From positions 1 through 32,053 of the forward strand of contig JAKEFJ010000003.1 in the NCBI GenBank assembly GCA_022616665.1: a DNA stretch of 32,053 nt, read 5' to 3'. Position 1 is the stretch's first letter. Each line of letters starts with the position of its first letter. The DNA comes from Acidobacteriota bacterium (GTDB lineage Bacteria; Acidobacteriota; Polarisedimenticolia; Gp22-AA2; AA152). The notes beneath the pieces were generated by a model. The model had not been told where the DNA came from. It did no database searches and saw only the letters and a program-made list of their open reading frames with translations. Shown here in pieces: positions 15,378 through 22,228 of this stretch. The translations under genes were made by a program, and so were the position numbers.

Positions 15378-17210
15378 ATGGACTTGCAAAAGGACTTTGA
15401 CCAGGGCGACTTTTCCCCCGCCGGGGGGGGCAGGGCCGAAAGACCCAGGCACACCCCGCGGCCGAAGCTGGAGGCCACCGAGGCGGCCGGCGCCGAGATG
15501 GACCGCGCCGAGTACGAGCAGCTTCTCGGCCTGTATGACGACAGCTTCCGAAATCTGGCCGAAGGGGAAGTGGTCAAGGGACGGGTTCTCCGCATCCTTC
15601 CCAATGAAGTGGTGGTGGATGTCGGATACAAGTCTGAGGGTCTCATCGACATCGAAGAATTCGCCGATCCCAGCGGAAGGGTACACGTTGAGGTCGGTGA
15701 CATCATCGACGTTCTCCTGGAGAAGACCGAGAACCAAGAGGGATACGTGGTTCTCTCCAAGGAAAAAGCCGAAAAGATGAAGATCTGGGAGGAAGTCGAG
15801 CAGGCCTACAACGAGGGAAAGATTGTTCGCGGCGTGGTCAAAGAGAGGATCAAAGGCGGGCTGGCGGTGGACATCGGCGTCCGGGCTTTCCTACCGGGAT
15901 CGCTGGTGGATCTGCGTCCGGTCAGAAACCTCGATGCCTTGCGGGGCAAAGAGCTTCGAATGCGTGTCATCAAGGTGAACCGCAAACGGGGCAACATTGT
16001 CCTTTCCCGGAAAGCAGTGCTGGAGGAGGAAAACCAGGAGAAGAAGAAAAAGACCCTGGCGCTTCTGGAAGAGGGGAAAGTCCTCAAGGGCATCGTCAAG
16101 AACATCACCGAATATGGGGCATTCATCGACCTGGGAGGCATCGATGGTCTCCTGCACAAGACCGACATGTCCTGGGGGCGGGTGAACCACCCTTCCGAGC
16201 TGTTCGTGGTGGGTGATGATGTCGAGGTTGTGGTCCTGAAGTTCGATCCGGAGCGCGAGCGCGTCTCGCTGGGGTACAAGCAGAAGAGCATGGATCCATG
16301 GCAAAAGGTCGCCGAGAGATACGCCAAGAACTCCCGGGTGCGCGGCAAGGTTGTGAGCCTGACCGATTATGGCGCCTTCGTTGAACTGGAGGAAGGTGTC
16401 GAAGGTCTCATCCATGTCTCCGAAATGTCTTGGACCAAGCGAATCAAGCATCCGTCGAAGGTCCTGGCCGTAGGGGATACGGTCGAAGCTGTCGTGCTGG
16501 ACGTGGATCAGGAAGCCCGCCGCCTCTCCCTGGGACTGCGTCAAACGGAGCCGAATCCTTGGGACGTCATCGCCGACAAGTATCACGTGGGGGATCGGAT
16601 CAGCGGCAAAGTCCGAAATCTCACGGATTTCGGGGCCTTCGTCGAGGTCGAGGAGGGGATCGACGGCCTGGTGCATATCTCCGACCTGTCTTGGACTCGA
16701 CGGCTGCGTCATCCCTCGGAAATGCTAAAAAAGGGAGATACGGTCGAGGCCGTGATTCTCAAGATCGATTCGGAAAACCAAAGGCTATCCTTGGGCATCA
16801 AGCAACTCTCACCCAACATCTGGGAAGAGTTCTTCAGGCTTCGCCAGGTCGGGGACATCGTGACCGGGAGAGTGGTTCGCTTGACCGATTTCGGCGCTTT
16901 TGTGGAAATCGAGGATGGCATCGAGGGACTCATCCATGTCTCCGAGCTGTCCGAGGAGCGAGTGGAGCAGCCCAAGGACGTCCTGTCCACAGGAAGTGTG
17001 GTGAAGGCCAAGGTCATCAAGATGGAGCCCGCCGAGCAGAAAATCGGGCTTTCCTTGAAGGCGGTCGCGCAAGATCTGACTCAGGAAGAGTTGAGGGTCT
17101 ACATGGAGACCCAGAATCGGGATTCGGGGAGTACCTTGGGCGATGCCCTCGCCAACTTCCCCCCGATGGAGACCCTCGAATCGGATTATGACGGAGACGA
17201 CGAGAACTGA
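15378..17210 (+). CDS. rpsA: 30S ribosomal protein S1
   Basis: S1 binds mRNA leaders and the 30S subunit and is needed to start translation on most messages. The 610-aa protein has a charged N-terminal tail of about 50 residues and six S1 (OB-fold) repeats. The first two are divergent, and the last four are close copies with the GKVVxLTDYGAFVELEEGVEGLIHVSEMSW pattern (for example near 16340, 16610 and 16865). It is longer than the 557-aa E. coli protein mainly through the N-terminal tail. Start: AGGAGG (15361-15366) lies 11 nt before ATG 15378; the in-frame ATG 15354, with GGGAG 9 nt upstream, would add 8 residues and cannot be excluded. An HU-like gene follows 37 nt downstream, a common neighbour of rpsA. 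Confidence 0.95.
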   Translation: MDLQKDFDQGDFSPAGGGRAERPRHTPRPKLEATEAAGAEMDRAEYEQLLGLYDDSFRNLAEGEVVKGRVLRILPNEVVVDVGYKSEGLIDIEEFADPSGRVHVEVGDIIDVLLEKTENQEGYVVLSKEKAEKMKIWEEVEQAYNEGKIVRGVVKERIKGGLAVDIGVRAFLPGSLVDLRPVRNLDALRGKELRMRVIKVNRKRGNIVLSRKAVLEEENQEKKKKTLALLEEGKVLKGIVKNITEYGAFIDLGGIDGLLHKTDMSWGRVNHPSELFVVGDDVEVVVLKFDPERERVSLGYKQKSMDPWQKVAERYAKNSRVRGKVVSLTDYGAFVELEEGVEGLIHVSEMSWTKRIKHPSKVLAVGDTVEAVVLDVDQEARRLSLGLRQTEPNPWDVIADKYHVGDRISGKVRNLTDFGAFVEVEEGIDGLVHISDLSWTRRLRHPSEMLKKGDTVEAVILKIDSENQRLSLGIKQLSPNIWEEFFRLRQVGDIVTGRVVRLTDFGAFVEIEDGIEGLIHVSELSEERVEQPKDVLSTGSVVKAKVIKMEPAEQKIGLSLKAVAQDLTQEELRVYMETQNRDSGSTLGDALANFPPMETLESDYDGDDEN

Positions 17211-17247
17211 TCGGGCCACCCACAGCCGGGAGGAGGAACCCTAGATA

Positions 17248-17541
17248 ATGACCAAAGCCGAGCTGGTCGAAGAAGTCGCACGCGTCGCCGAGCTCACCAA
17301 GAAGCACTCCGAGGTCATCGTCAATACGGTGTTCGATTCCATCATCGAGGCCCTTCAAAAGGACGAAAAGATCGAATTGAGGGGTTTCGGCAGTTTTCGG
17401 ATTCGTCAACGCCGCTCGCGACAGGGACGAAATCCCAAGACGGGCGACAAGGTGGACGTCCCCGCCAAGAAGATCCCGTACTTCAAGCCCGGCAAGGAGC
17501 TCAAGGAACTCATCAACTCCGACTCCCGGCCGGAATCGTAG
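17248..17541 (+). CDS. HU/IHF-family DNA-bending protein
   Basis: The 97-aa protein fits the HU/IHF family in length and pattern: an N-terminal helix pair (MTKAELVEEVA...TKKHSEVIVNTVFDSIIEAL), then the arm signature IELRGFGSFRIRQRRSRQGRNPKTGDKV with the proline-containing beta arm, and FKPGKELKELI at the end. Such dimers bend and compact DNA. Position directly after rpsA matches the gene for the IHF beta subunit in many bacteria, but HU and IHF cannot be told apart by eye, so no symbol is given. AGGAGG (17231-17236) is 11 nt upstream. It is 11 nt from the next gene and probably in the rpsA operon. Confidence 0.94.
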   Translation: MTKAELVEEVARVAELTKKHSEVIVNTVFDSIIEALQKDEKIELRGFGSFRIRQRRSRQGRNPKTGDKVDVPAKKIPYFKPGKELKELINSDSRPES

Positions 17542-17552
17542 CCCGATACCCC

Positions 17553-18092
17553 ATGCAGAATCTCTTCACCCCCTGGCGCTATGCCTATCTTTCCGGCGGC
17601 AGGCGGGAAAAGGGATGTATTTTTTGTCAGGCGCGGGATTCCAAGGACGACCGATCCCACCTTGTGGTGCACCGCGGTCGCTTCAATTTCATCATCCTGA
17701 ATCGTTATCCCTACAACAGCGGACACCTGATGGTCGTGCCTTACGATCACCTGGCGGTACTGTCCCGCGCAGCGCCCGTGCAGCTTCGGGAGATGATGCT
17801 TCTCGCAGCACGTGCTGAGAAGGCACTCCAGGACGCCTACGGCATGGACGGATTGAACCTAGGCATGAATCTGGGAACCGCCGCGGGAGCGGGTGTCCTC
17901 GGACATTTTCACCTGCACCTGGTCCCTCGCTGGAACGGGGACACGAATTTCATGACCGTCACGGGGAGAACCCGGGTCACGCCGGAAATTCTGCAGGAAA
18001 CGTACCGAAAACTGCAGCCACTTCTCAAGACGCGCCGGAAGAATCGGGGGCCGCGCCGGAACCCGCTGCCCAGAAGGAACAGGAGGGGCTGA
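17553..18092 (+). CDS. HIT-family nucleotide hydrolase or transferase
   Basis: The 179-aa protein has the histidine-triad signature GHFHLHLVPRW, with histidines 118, 120 and 122; the middle one is the usual nucleophile. Upstream are an N-terminal CIFC pair (Cys22, Cys25) that may bind zinc, and NRYPYNSGHLMVVPYDH, which fits the nucleotide-binding half of the family. The spacing and WNGDTNFM after the triad resemble Ap4A phosphorylase/adenylylsulfate-phosphorylase-like members. The last 25 residues are very basic (RRKNRGPRRNPLPRRNRRG) and look disordered. It lies 11 nt after the HU-like gene and 4 nt before miaB, so it is co-transcribed. The exact substrate is unknown. Confidence 0.9.
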   Translation: MQNLFTPWRYAYLSGGRREKGCIFCQARDSKDDRSHLVVHRGRFNFIILNRYPYNSGHLMVVPYDHLAVLSRAAPVQLREMMLLAARAEKALQDAYGMDGLNLGMNLGTAAGAGVLGHFHLHLVPRWNGDTNFMTVTGRTRVTPEILQETYRKLQPLLKTRRKNRGPRRNPLPRRNRRG

Positions 18093-18096
18093 CACC

Positions 18097-19413
18097 TTGC
18101 GCTACCTGATTCAGACGTGGGGCTGTCAGATGAACACCCACGACTCGGAGAAGCTGGCGGGCATTTTGGAAGCTCTCGGGCATCGGAGCGCGGACGACAT
18201 CCGCTCGGCCGATCTTCTTCTCCTGAATACCTGCAGCATTCGCGAGAAAGCAGAGGAAAAGGTCTTCTCCCACCTCGGCAGCCTTCGACCGCTCAAGGAC
18301 CTTCGACCGGATCTCATCATCGGGTTGTGCGGGTGCGTGGCGCAACAGAAAGGGGAGGAGGTCTTCCGGCGCTCCAAGCTCGTCGATTTCGTGCTGGGTC
18401 CTCGGGCGATTGCGTCGCTCCCGAGCATCCTGGAGGAGGTGAGAAGCCGCCGCAGCCGGCCCATGGATCGGGAGAAGCGCGACGACAGCATTCGCTATGA
18501 CGCCTTGCGCGCTCAACGGGGTCCGGGTCCACGGGCGTTCATCACGGTGATGGAAGGCTGCAACAAGACCTGCACCTATTGCATCGTGCCCACGACCCGG
18601 GGCAGGGAAGTGAGCAAACCAGCCGAGATCGTCCTTCGCGAGGCGGTGGCACTCTCGAGGGCGGGATATCGCGAGGTGGAGTTGCTGGGGCAGAATGTCA
18701 ATGCGTATCGGGATGGCGCCATCCACCTGGATGGTTTGCTCCGGCGACTGCAAGAGGTGGACGGAATACGTCGCCTGCGGTTCACCACGTCGCACCCGAC
18801 CCACCTCAGTGAGGAAATCATTCTGGCCATGCGGGAGTGCCCGTCCGTCTGCAATGCTCTGCACCTTCCGGCCCAATCAGGCTCCGATTCCGTCCTGGAG
18901 AGGATGCGCCGGGGCTACACCCGGCGACGCTACCTTGACCGGATCGAGCGGCTCCGTCGAGCCGTCCCGGACATCGGGCTCTCCACCGACATCATCGTCG
19001 GCTATCCCGGTGAGACACGAAGCGAATTCGACGACACACTGCTGCTCTTGCGACAGGTGGAATTCGATCAGGTCTACTCCTTCGTCTACTCGCCCAGGCC
19101 CGGGACCGACGCGGTGCTTGAGGGGGATGCCGTGAAACGCGAAGAGAAAGAGTGCCGGCTGCATGAGCTCCAATCCTTGCAGCAGGAAATTCAGCGGAGG
19201 AGGAACCAGGCCCTCGTCGGCTCGATGGTGGAGGTGCTTGTCGATGGTTTCTCCCGGATGGGAGGTTCGATCCTGAAGGGGAGAACGACATCGAACCGGG
19301 TCGTCAATTTTCCGGGAACGGCGTCCCGCATGGGGCAATTCGGGTCGGTTCAAGTGAAGGCGGCGGGTCCCAACTCTCTGGAAGGACGCTGGATCGAGGC
19401 GCCACGGTCTTGA
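18097..19413 (+). CDS. miaB: tRNA-2-methylthio-N6-isopentenyladenosine synthase
   Basis: MiaB is a radical-SAM enzyme that adds a methylthio group to isopentenyl-A37 in tRNAs reading UNN codons. The 438 aa have the three expected regions. The N-terminal methylthiotransferase domain has cysteines 10, 46 and 80 for the auxiliary iron-sulfur cluster. The radical-SAM core has CNKTCTYC (Cys155, 159, 162). A C-terminal TRAM-like RNA-binding domain covers about 375-435. TTG 18097 is the start because AGGAGG (18081-18086) lies 10 nt upstream and MRYLIQTWGCQMN is the family's usual beginning. It is 4 nt after the HIT gene; a promoter for the next gene overlaps its stop. No miaA is in the window. Confidence 0.95.
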   Translation: MRYLIQTWGCQMNTHDSEKLAGILEALGHRSADDIRSADLLLLNTCSIREKAEEKVFSHLGSLRPLKDLRPDLIIGLCGCVAQQKGEEVFRRSKLVDFVLGPRAIASLPSILEEVRSRRSRPMDREKRDDSIRYDALRAQRGPGPRAFITVMEGCNKTCTYCIVPTTRGREVSKPAEIVLREAVALSRAGYREVELLGQNVNAYRDGAIHLDGLLRRLQEVDGIRRLRFTTSHPTHLSEEIILAMRECPSVCNALHLPAQSGSDSVLERMRRGYTRRRYLDRIERLRRAVPDIGLSTDIIVGYPGETRSEFDDTLLLLRQVEFDQVYSFVYSPRPGTDAVLEGDAVKREEKECRLHELQSLQQEIQRRRNQALVGSMVEVLVDGFSRMGGSILKGRTTSNRVVNFPGTASRMGQFGSVQVKAAGPNSLEGRWIEAPRS

Positions 19414-19438
19414 CTTGGCGGGACTCAGAGGATATAAG
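19410..19438 (+). promoter_or_regulatory. Promoter of the bifunctional-nuclease-like gene
   Basis: TTGACT (19410-19415), a 17-nt spacer and TATAAG (19433-19438); the -35 overlaps the miaB stop. GGAGG (19453-19457) then lies 5 nt before GTG 19463, deciding that start over ATG 19475. Confidence 0.65.
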
Positions 19439-19462
19439 TGAAACGAAATTCCGGAGGCATCG

Positions 19463-19948
19463 GTGGAAATTGAAATGAAGATCAAGGGGCTGATGATCGA
19501 CCCCATCAGCAACATGCCGATCATCATTCTCCGCGATCCGAAGACCAGTGCGGTTCTTCCGATTTGGGTGGGGATTTTCGAAGCCAACGCCATCGCGCTG
19601 CAGATCGAAAAGATCGCCACGCCACGACCCATGACCCACGATCTCTTGAAAAATATCCTGTCGGGGATTCAGGCAACAGTGGAAAAAATTGTCATCACCG
19701 AACTCAAGGACAACACTTTTTATGCTCTGGTTTACCTGAGACAGGGAGAAAAAGTTCTCCCAGTCGATTCTCGTCCCTCCGATGCCATCGCCTTGGCCCT
19801 GCGAACCGAATCGCCGATTTTCGTCGACAGTGAAGTGATCGAGAAAGCCAAAAACACAGAGATGACGAAGGATGCGGGGGAGTCGGAGCGGATTCGAAAG
19901 TGGTTGGAGAACCTGGATCCTGAAGAGCTAGGTAAGTACGAGATGTGA
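19463..19948 (+). CDS. Bifunctional nuclease (BFN/DUF151) domain protein
   Basis: The 161-aa protein matches the BFN/DUF151 family: MKIKGLMIDPISNMPIIILRD at the start, LPIWVGIFEANAIALQIE, and the strongly conserved VDSRPSDAIALALRTESPIFV. Plant and thermophile members have been reported to cut RNA or DNA; in bacteria the role is poorly known. The C-terminal 40 residues (GESERIRKWLENLDPEELGKYEM) form an acidic helical tail common in this group. Its own promoter overlaps the end of miaB, so it can be expressed separately from the rpsA operon. GTG is the start codon. Confidence 0.88.
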   Translation: MEIEMKIKGLMIDPISNMPIIILRDPKTSAVLPIWVGIFEANAIALQIEKIATPRPMTHDLLKNILSGIQATVEKIVITELKDNTFYALVYLRQGEKVLPVDSRPSDAIALALRTESPIFVDSEVIEKAKNTEMTKDAGESERIRKWLENLDPEELGKYEM

Positions 19949-19959
19949 AGTGGGCGTTG

Positions 19960-20010
19960 CCTAATTTGCTTGTAACTTTAAGATAACAAATGACTTATTA
20001 ATATTTAGCG
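19960..20010. other. AT-rich leader upstream of parAB
   Basis: A run of about 50 nt is markedly richer in A and T than anything nearby, with an imperfect dyad (ATTTGCTT at 19964-19971 against AACAAAT at 19985-19991). It contains TATTAA and TTGTAA elements but no properly spaced sigma70 promoter. It may be the parAB promoter or operator. Confidence 0.4.
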
Positions 20011-20085
20011 GCCCGTCTCTTCTGCATTGCTCTCACAATTTCCAGATCACGTAACGGTTCCCCTGCAAGTTCGAGAAAAGGCTGA

Positions 20086-20841
20086 ATGATCCTGGCCATC
20101 GCCAATCAAAAAGGAGGAGTCGGCAAGACCACCACGGCCATCAATCTTGCCGCTGCTCTCGCCCACAAGAAATATAAGACTCTGCTGATTGACTTGGACC
20201 CGCAGGGGAACTGCACCCTCTGTTTTGTCGATCATCAACAGATCAACACGACGATATACGAGGCACTTACTGACCCGGGGCTCAGCATCAAGGACGCGAT
20301 CCACGGGACGCACACCCCGAATCTCGAAATCATCCCGTCCCGCATCACCTTGGCCAAGTTCGAGAGCAAGATGATTGGGGAGCTGGACAGCCATTTTCGA
20401 ATGAAGGATCGGATCGCATCCGTGCAGAAACAGTATCAGTACATTGTCATCGACTGCCCTCCGACCCTCGGTCTTCTCACCGTCAATGCTCTGGTCGCGG
20501 CAACCCACTTGCTAGTTCCAATTCAATCCTCTTACTTCGCCCTCGAGGGCACCGACGACCTGCTTGAGACGGTCGAAAAAATCAAGGCGAGGCCCAATCC
20601 GACCTTGGAGTTTCTCGGCGTGGTTATCACGCTTCACGACAAGCGAACCGTGCTGGGCAGGGACGTCAAGAATCACATCAAAGAAGTCTTCGGTAATAAG
20701 GTCTTCAAAACCATTATCAGTCGAAGCGTAAGACTCGAGGAGAGCCCCGCTTACAAGGAATCGATATTCACATATTCCCCTAACTCCACGGGCGCTCTTG
20801 AATACTACAAGCTTTCTGAAGAGGTCATCGGCCGTGTCTAA
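20086..20841 (+). CDS. parA: ParA/Soj-family partition ATPase
   Basis: ParA ATPases bind DNA non-specifically when ATP-loaded and pull ParB-parS complexes apart to segregate chromosomes or plasmids. The 251-aa protein has the deviant Walker A KGGVGKTT (residues 9-16), LLIDLDPQGN, YIVIDCPPTLGLLTVNAL and LVPIQSSYFALEG, all typical. It is the short form without an N-terminal DNA-binding extension. It precedes and overlaps parB by 8 nt. A weak AAAAGG (20076-20081) is 4 nt upstream of the ATG. The gene has more A/T-ending codons than its neighbours, which suggests separate ancestry. It is not flanked by rsmG/mnmG as the usual chromosomal pair is. Confidence 0.93.
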   Translation: MILAIANQKGGVGKTTTAINLAAALAHKKYKTLLIDLDPQGNCTLCFVDHQQINTTIYEALTDPGLSIKDAIHGTHTPNLEIIPSRITLAKFESKMIGELDSHFRMKDRIASVQKQYQYIVIDCPPTLGLLTVNALVAATHLLVPIQSSYFALEGTDDLLETVEKIKARPNPTLEFLGVVITLHDKRTVLGRDVKNHIKEVFGNKVFKTIISRSVRLEESPAYKESIFTYSPNSTGALEYYKLSEEVIGRV

Positions 20842-21679
20842 CAATATTAAGAGTAGGGGACTTCCTCTCGAAAAGCGGATGCGTCACGACTACCACTTTG
20901 TCGACAGCCTTGCCAGAGGCACTCTCACGCCTATTGGAAGAATGGTCTCATTAGAGCAAATTGAGACCGTTCCGGAGCAGCCACGTCGCCAGATGGGTGA
21001 TTTGAAGGACCTGGTCGCTTCCATCAAGGAGAAGGGGGTGCTGGAACCCATCCTGGTGAGAAGGCAGGGCGCACGGTTTCGAATCATCGCCGGCGAGCGG
21101 CGCTACCGGGCCTCGCGGGAGGCGGGACTGACTCAGATTCCCTGCATCGAGATCGATGTGGACGACAAGGGAACGCTGGAAATCTCTCTTATCGAGAATC
21201 TGCAGCGCCGGGACCTGACTGCAATTGAAGAAGCGCATGGGATCAAGCAGCTCTGCGACAGGTTCCTCTACACCCACGAAGAAGTCGCGCGCAAACTTGG
21301 GAAGTCGAGGTCGGCTATAACCGAGATTCTGAGCTTGACTCAGATTCCGGAAGAGGTGATTGAGTATTGTCAGGAGTATGGAATCTCCTCTCGATCACAC
21401 CTTCTCGCCATCGCTCACCAGCGTGACACCGAAGCCATGCTGGCACTCGCCGAGCAGATTAGAACTCAGAACCTGACCCGGGAAGATGTCAGAAACCTGC
21501 GAAAACCAACCACGGACGAGAATCGCCCAGGCCGGCCCAAGCACTTCGTTTTTAGGTATAGGGCCGAAGATCGAAGGTTTGCGTTCAGCTTGCGGTTTAG
21601 CAAAGCTGAGGTATCTCGAGACGAGATCATCCACACCCTTCGCGAACTGCTGCAAAACCTCGAATCCGAAAACAAATAA
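20834..21679 (+). CDS. parB: ParB/Spo0J-family partition protein
   Basis: ParB proteins load on a parS palindrome, spread along DNA using CTP and stimulate ParA. From GTG 20834 the protein is 281 aa. The CTP-binding region has GERRYRA (87-93) and ENLQRRDLTAIEEA; a helix-turn-helix follows (about 148-170, VARKLGKSRSAITEIL). The C-terminal segment (HFVFRYRAEDRRFAFSLRFSKAEV and the helix after it) should be the dimer domain and differs from the lysine-rich chromosomal type. GTG 20834 is chosen because GAAGAGG lies 9 nt upstream and the coding overlap with parA is then 8 nt; the in-frame ATG 20798 lies deep inside parA. No canonical TGTTTCACGTGAAACA parS was found in the window. Confidence 0.92.
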   Translation: MSNNIKSRGLPLEKRMRHDYHFVDSLARGTLTPIGRMVSLEQIETVPEQPRRQMGDLKDLVASIKEKGVLEPILVRRQGARFRIIAGERRYRASREAGLTQIPCIEIDVDDKGTLEISLIENLQRRDLTAIEEAHGIKQLCDRFLYTHEEVARKLGKSRSAITEILSLTQIPEEVIEYCQEYGISSRSHLLAIAHQRDTEAMLALAEQIRTQNLTREDVRNLRKPTTDENRPGRPKHFVFRYRAEDRRFAFSLRFSKAEVSRDEIIHTLRELLQNLESENK

Positions 21680-21785
21680 GCGTTAGAGCCGCGGCCGAAC
21701 CGTAAGGCATCCTCCTCGACGGGGTGGTCTCCGTCCGATTGGAGCGCGTTTGCTTTCCACGCAACCCCGAATCGGAAGTGTGGCT

Positions 21786-21803
21786 TTGTCGGCCGGCCGA
21801 CAA
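21786..21803. repeat. 18-bp perfect palindrome downstream of parAB
   Basis: TTGTCGGCCGGCCGACAA reads identically on both strands with no spacer. It lies 107 nt after the parB stop in non-coding DNA. A spacer-free palindrome suits binding by a dimeric protein better than an RNA hairpin. It does not match the canonical chromosomal parS sequence. Confidence 0.75.
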
Positions 21804-22145
21804 TTCCAGGTATGCGCGGTATGGCCTTTCCAGCTAGCGAGTGAGAGGGGTCTCGAGAGATTGCTGTGTGGGGATACGTGCTTGGTAGGATCGCCTTGGA
21901 TTTCTGAGGTAAATGCACGGCTTGGCAGTTCCATGGTGGGTCAAACAGTTTTGGTGAAAGGATCGTGATGCTGCTCCTGAATTACGAGTGAGACACGCAG
22001 AAAGCGGTGAGGATCTTTCAAATCGACCAGAGCCTGCTCTCGTTGTGGCGGGGTGGCGGGTACCTTTCATTCGTCTCAGCTAGTTTACATAAGGTTTCTT
22101 ATCGGACATTGAAACCGAGGCGAGGTCGCTCCCCGGGAACCTGCA

Positions 22146-22161
22146 AAAAGTCCTGTTTTCA
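22146..22161 (-). repeat. 16-bp motif upstream of the lptFG promoter (copy 2, inverted)
   Basis: AAAAGTCCTGTTTTCA is the exact reverse complement of 15135-15150. Read on the minus strand, this copy also forms a small CCTGT/ACAGG stem (22152-22165) with a GAAA loop followed by ACTTTTT, so it could alternatively be a weak minus-strand terminator. Confidence 0.6.
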
Positions 22162-22176
22162 CAGGAGATTCCCTTC

Positions 22177-22205
22177 TTGACTTGAGAATCCGCCGCCCCT
22201 AACAT
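22177..22205 (+). promoter_or_regulatory. lptFG promoter
   Basis: TTGACT (22177-22182), a 17-nt spacer and TAACAT (22200-22205), with the same -10 hexamer and spacing as the rpsA promoter. GGAG (22218-22221) lies 7 nt before TTG 22229. Confidence 0.7.
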
Positions 22206-22228
22206 GGCTGGGCCAGCGGAGATCCTAA

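Larger units (their letters stand above)
21680..22228. other. 549-nt gene-free region between parB and lptFG
   Basis: Open frames on both strands here are at most about 150 codons, lack Shine-Dalgarno sequences and show no recognisable protein. The region holds an 18-bp perfect palindrome (21786-21803), copy 2 of a 16-bp motif (22146-22161) and the lptFG promoter (22177-22205). It may be a regulatory or centromere-like region, or a decayed gene. Confidence 0.6.

Noticed and set aside
20040-20085. tRNA-like T-loop string (GTTCGA-like) before parA
   Set aside because: No acceptor stem, anticodon arm or CCA context; a chance match.
21683-22070. Short open frames (60-85 codons) in the gap after parB
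   Set aside because: No RBS, no recognisable domain and no consistent codon bias; reported only as a gene-free region.
15135-22161. The 7-kb block bounded by the inverted 16-bp motif as a transposon or genomic island
   Set aside because: It contains core genes (rpsA, miaB), no transposase or integrase and no target-site duplication next to the motifs; a shared regulatory motif is simpler.
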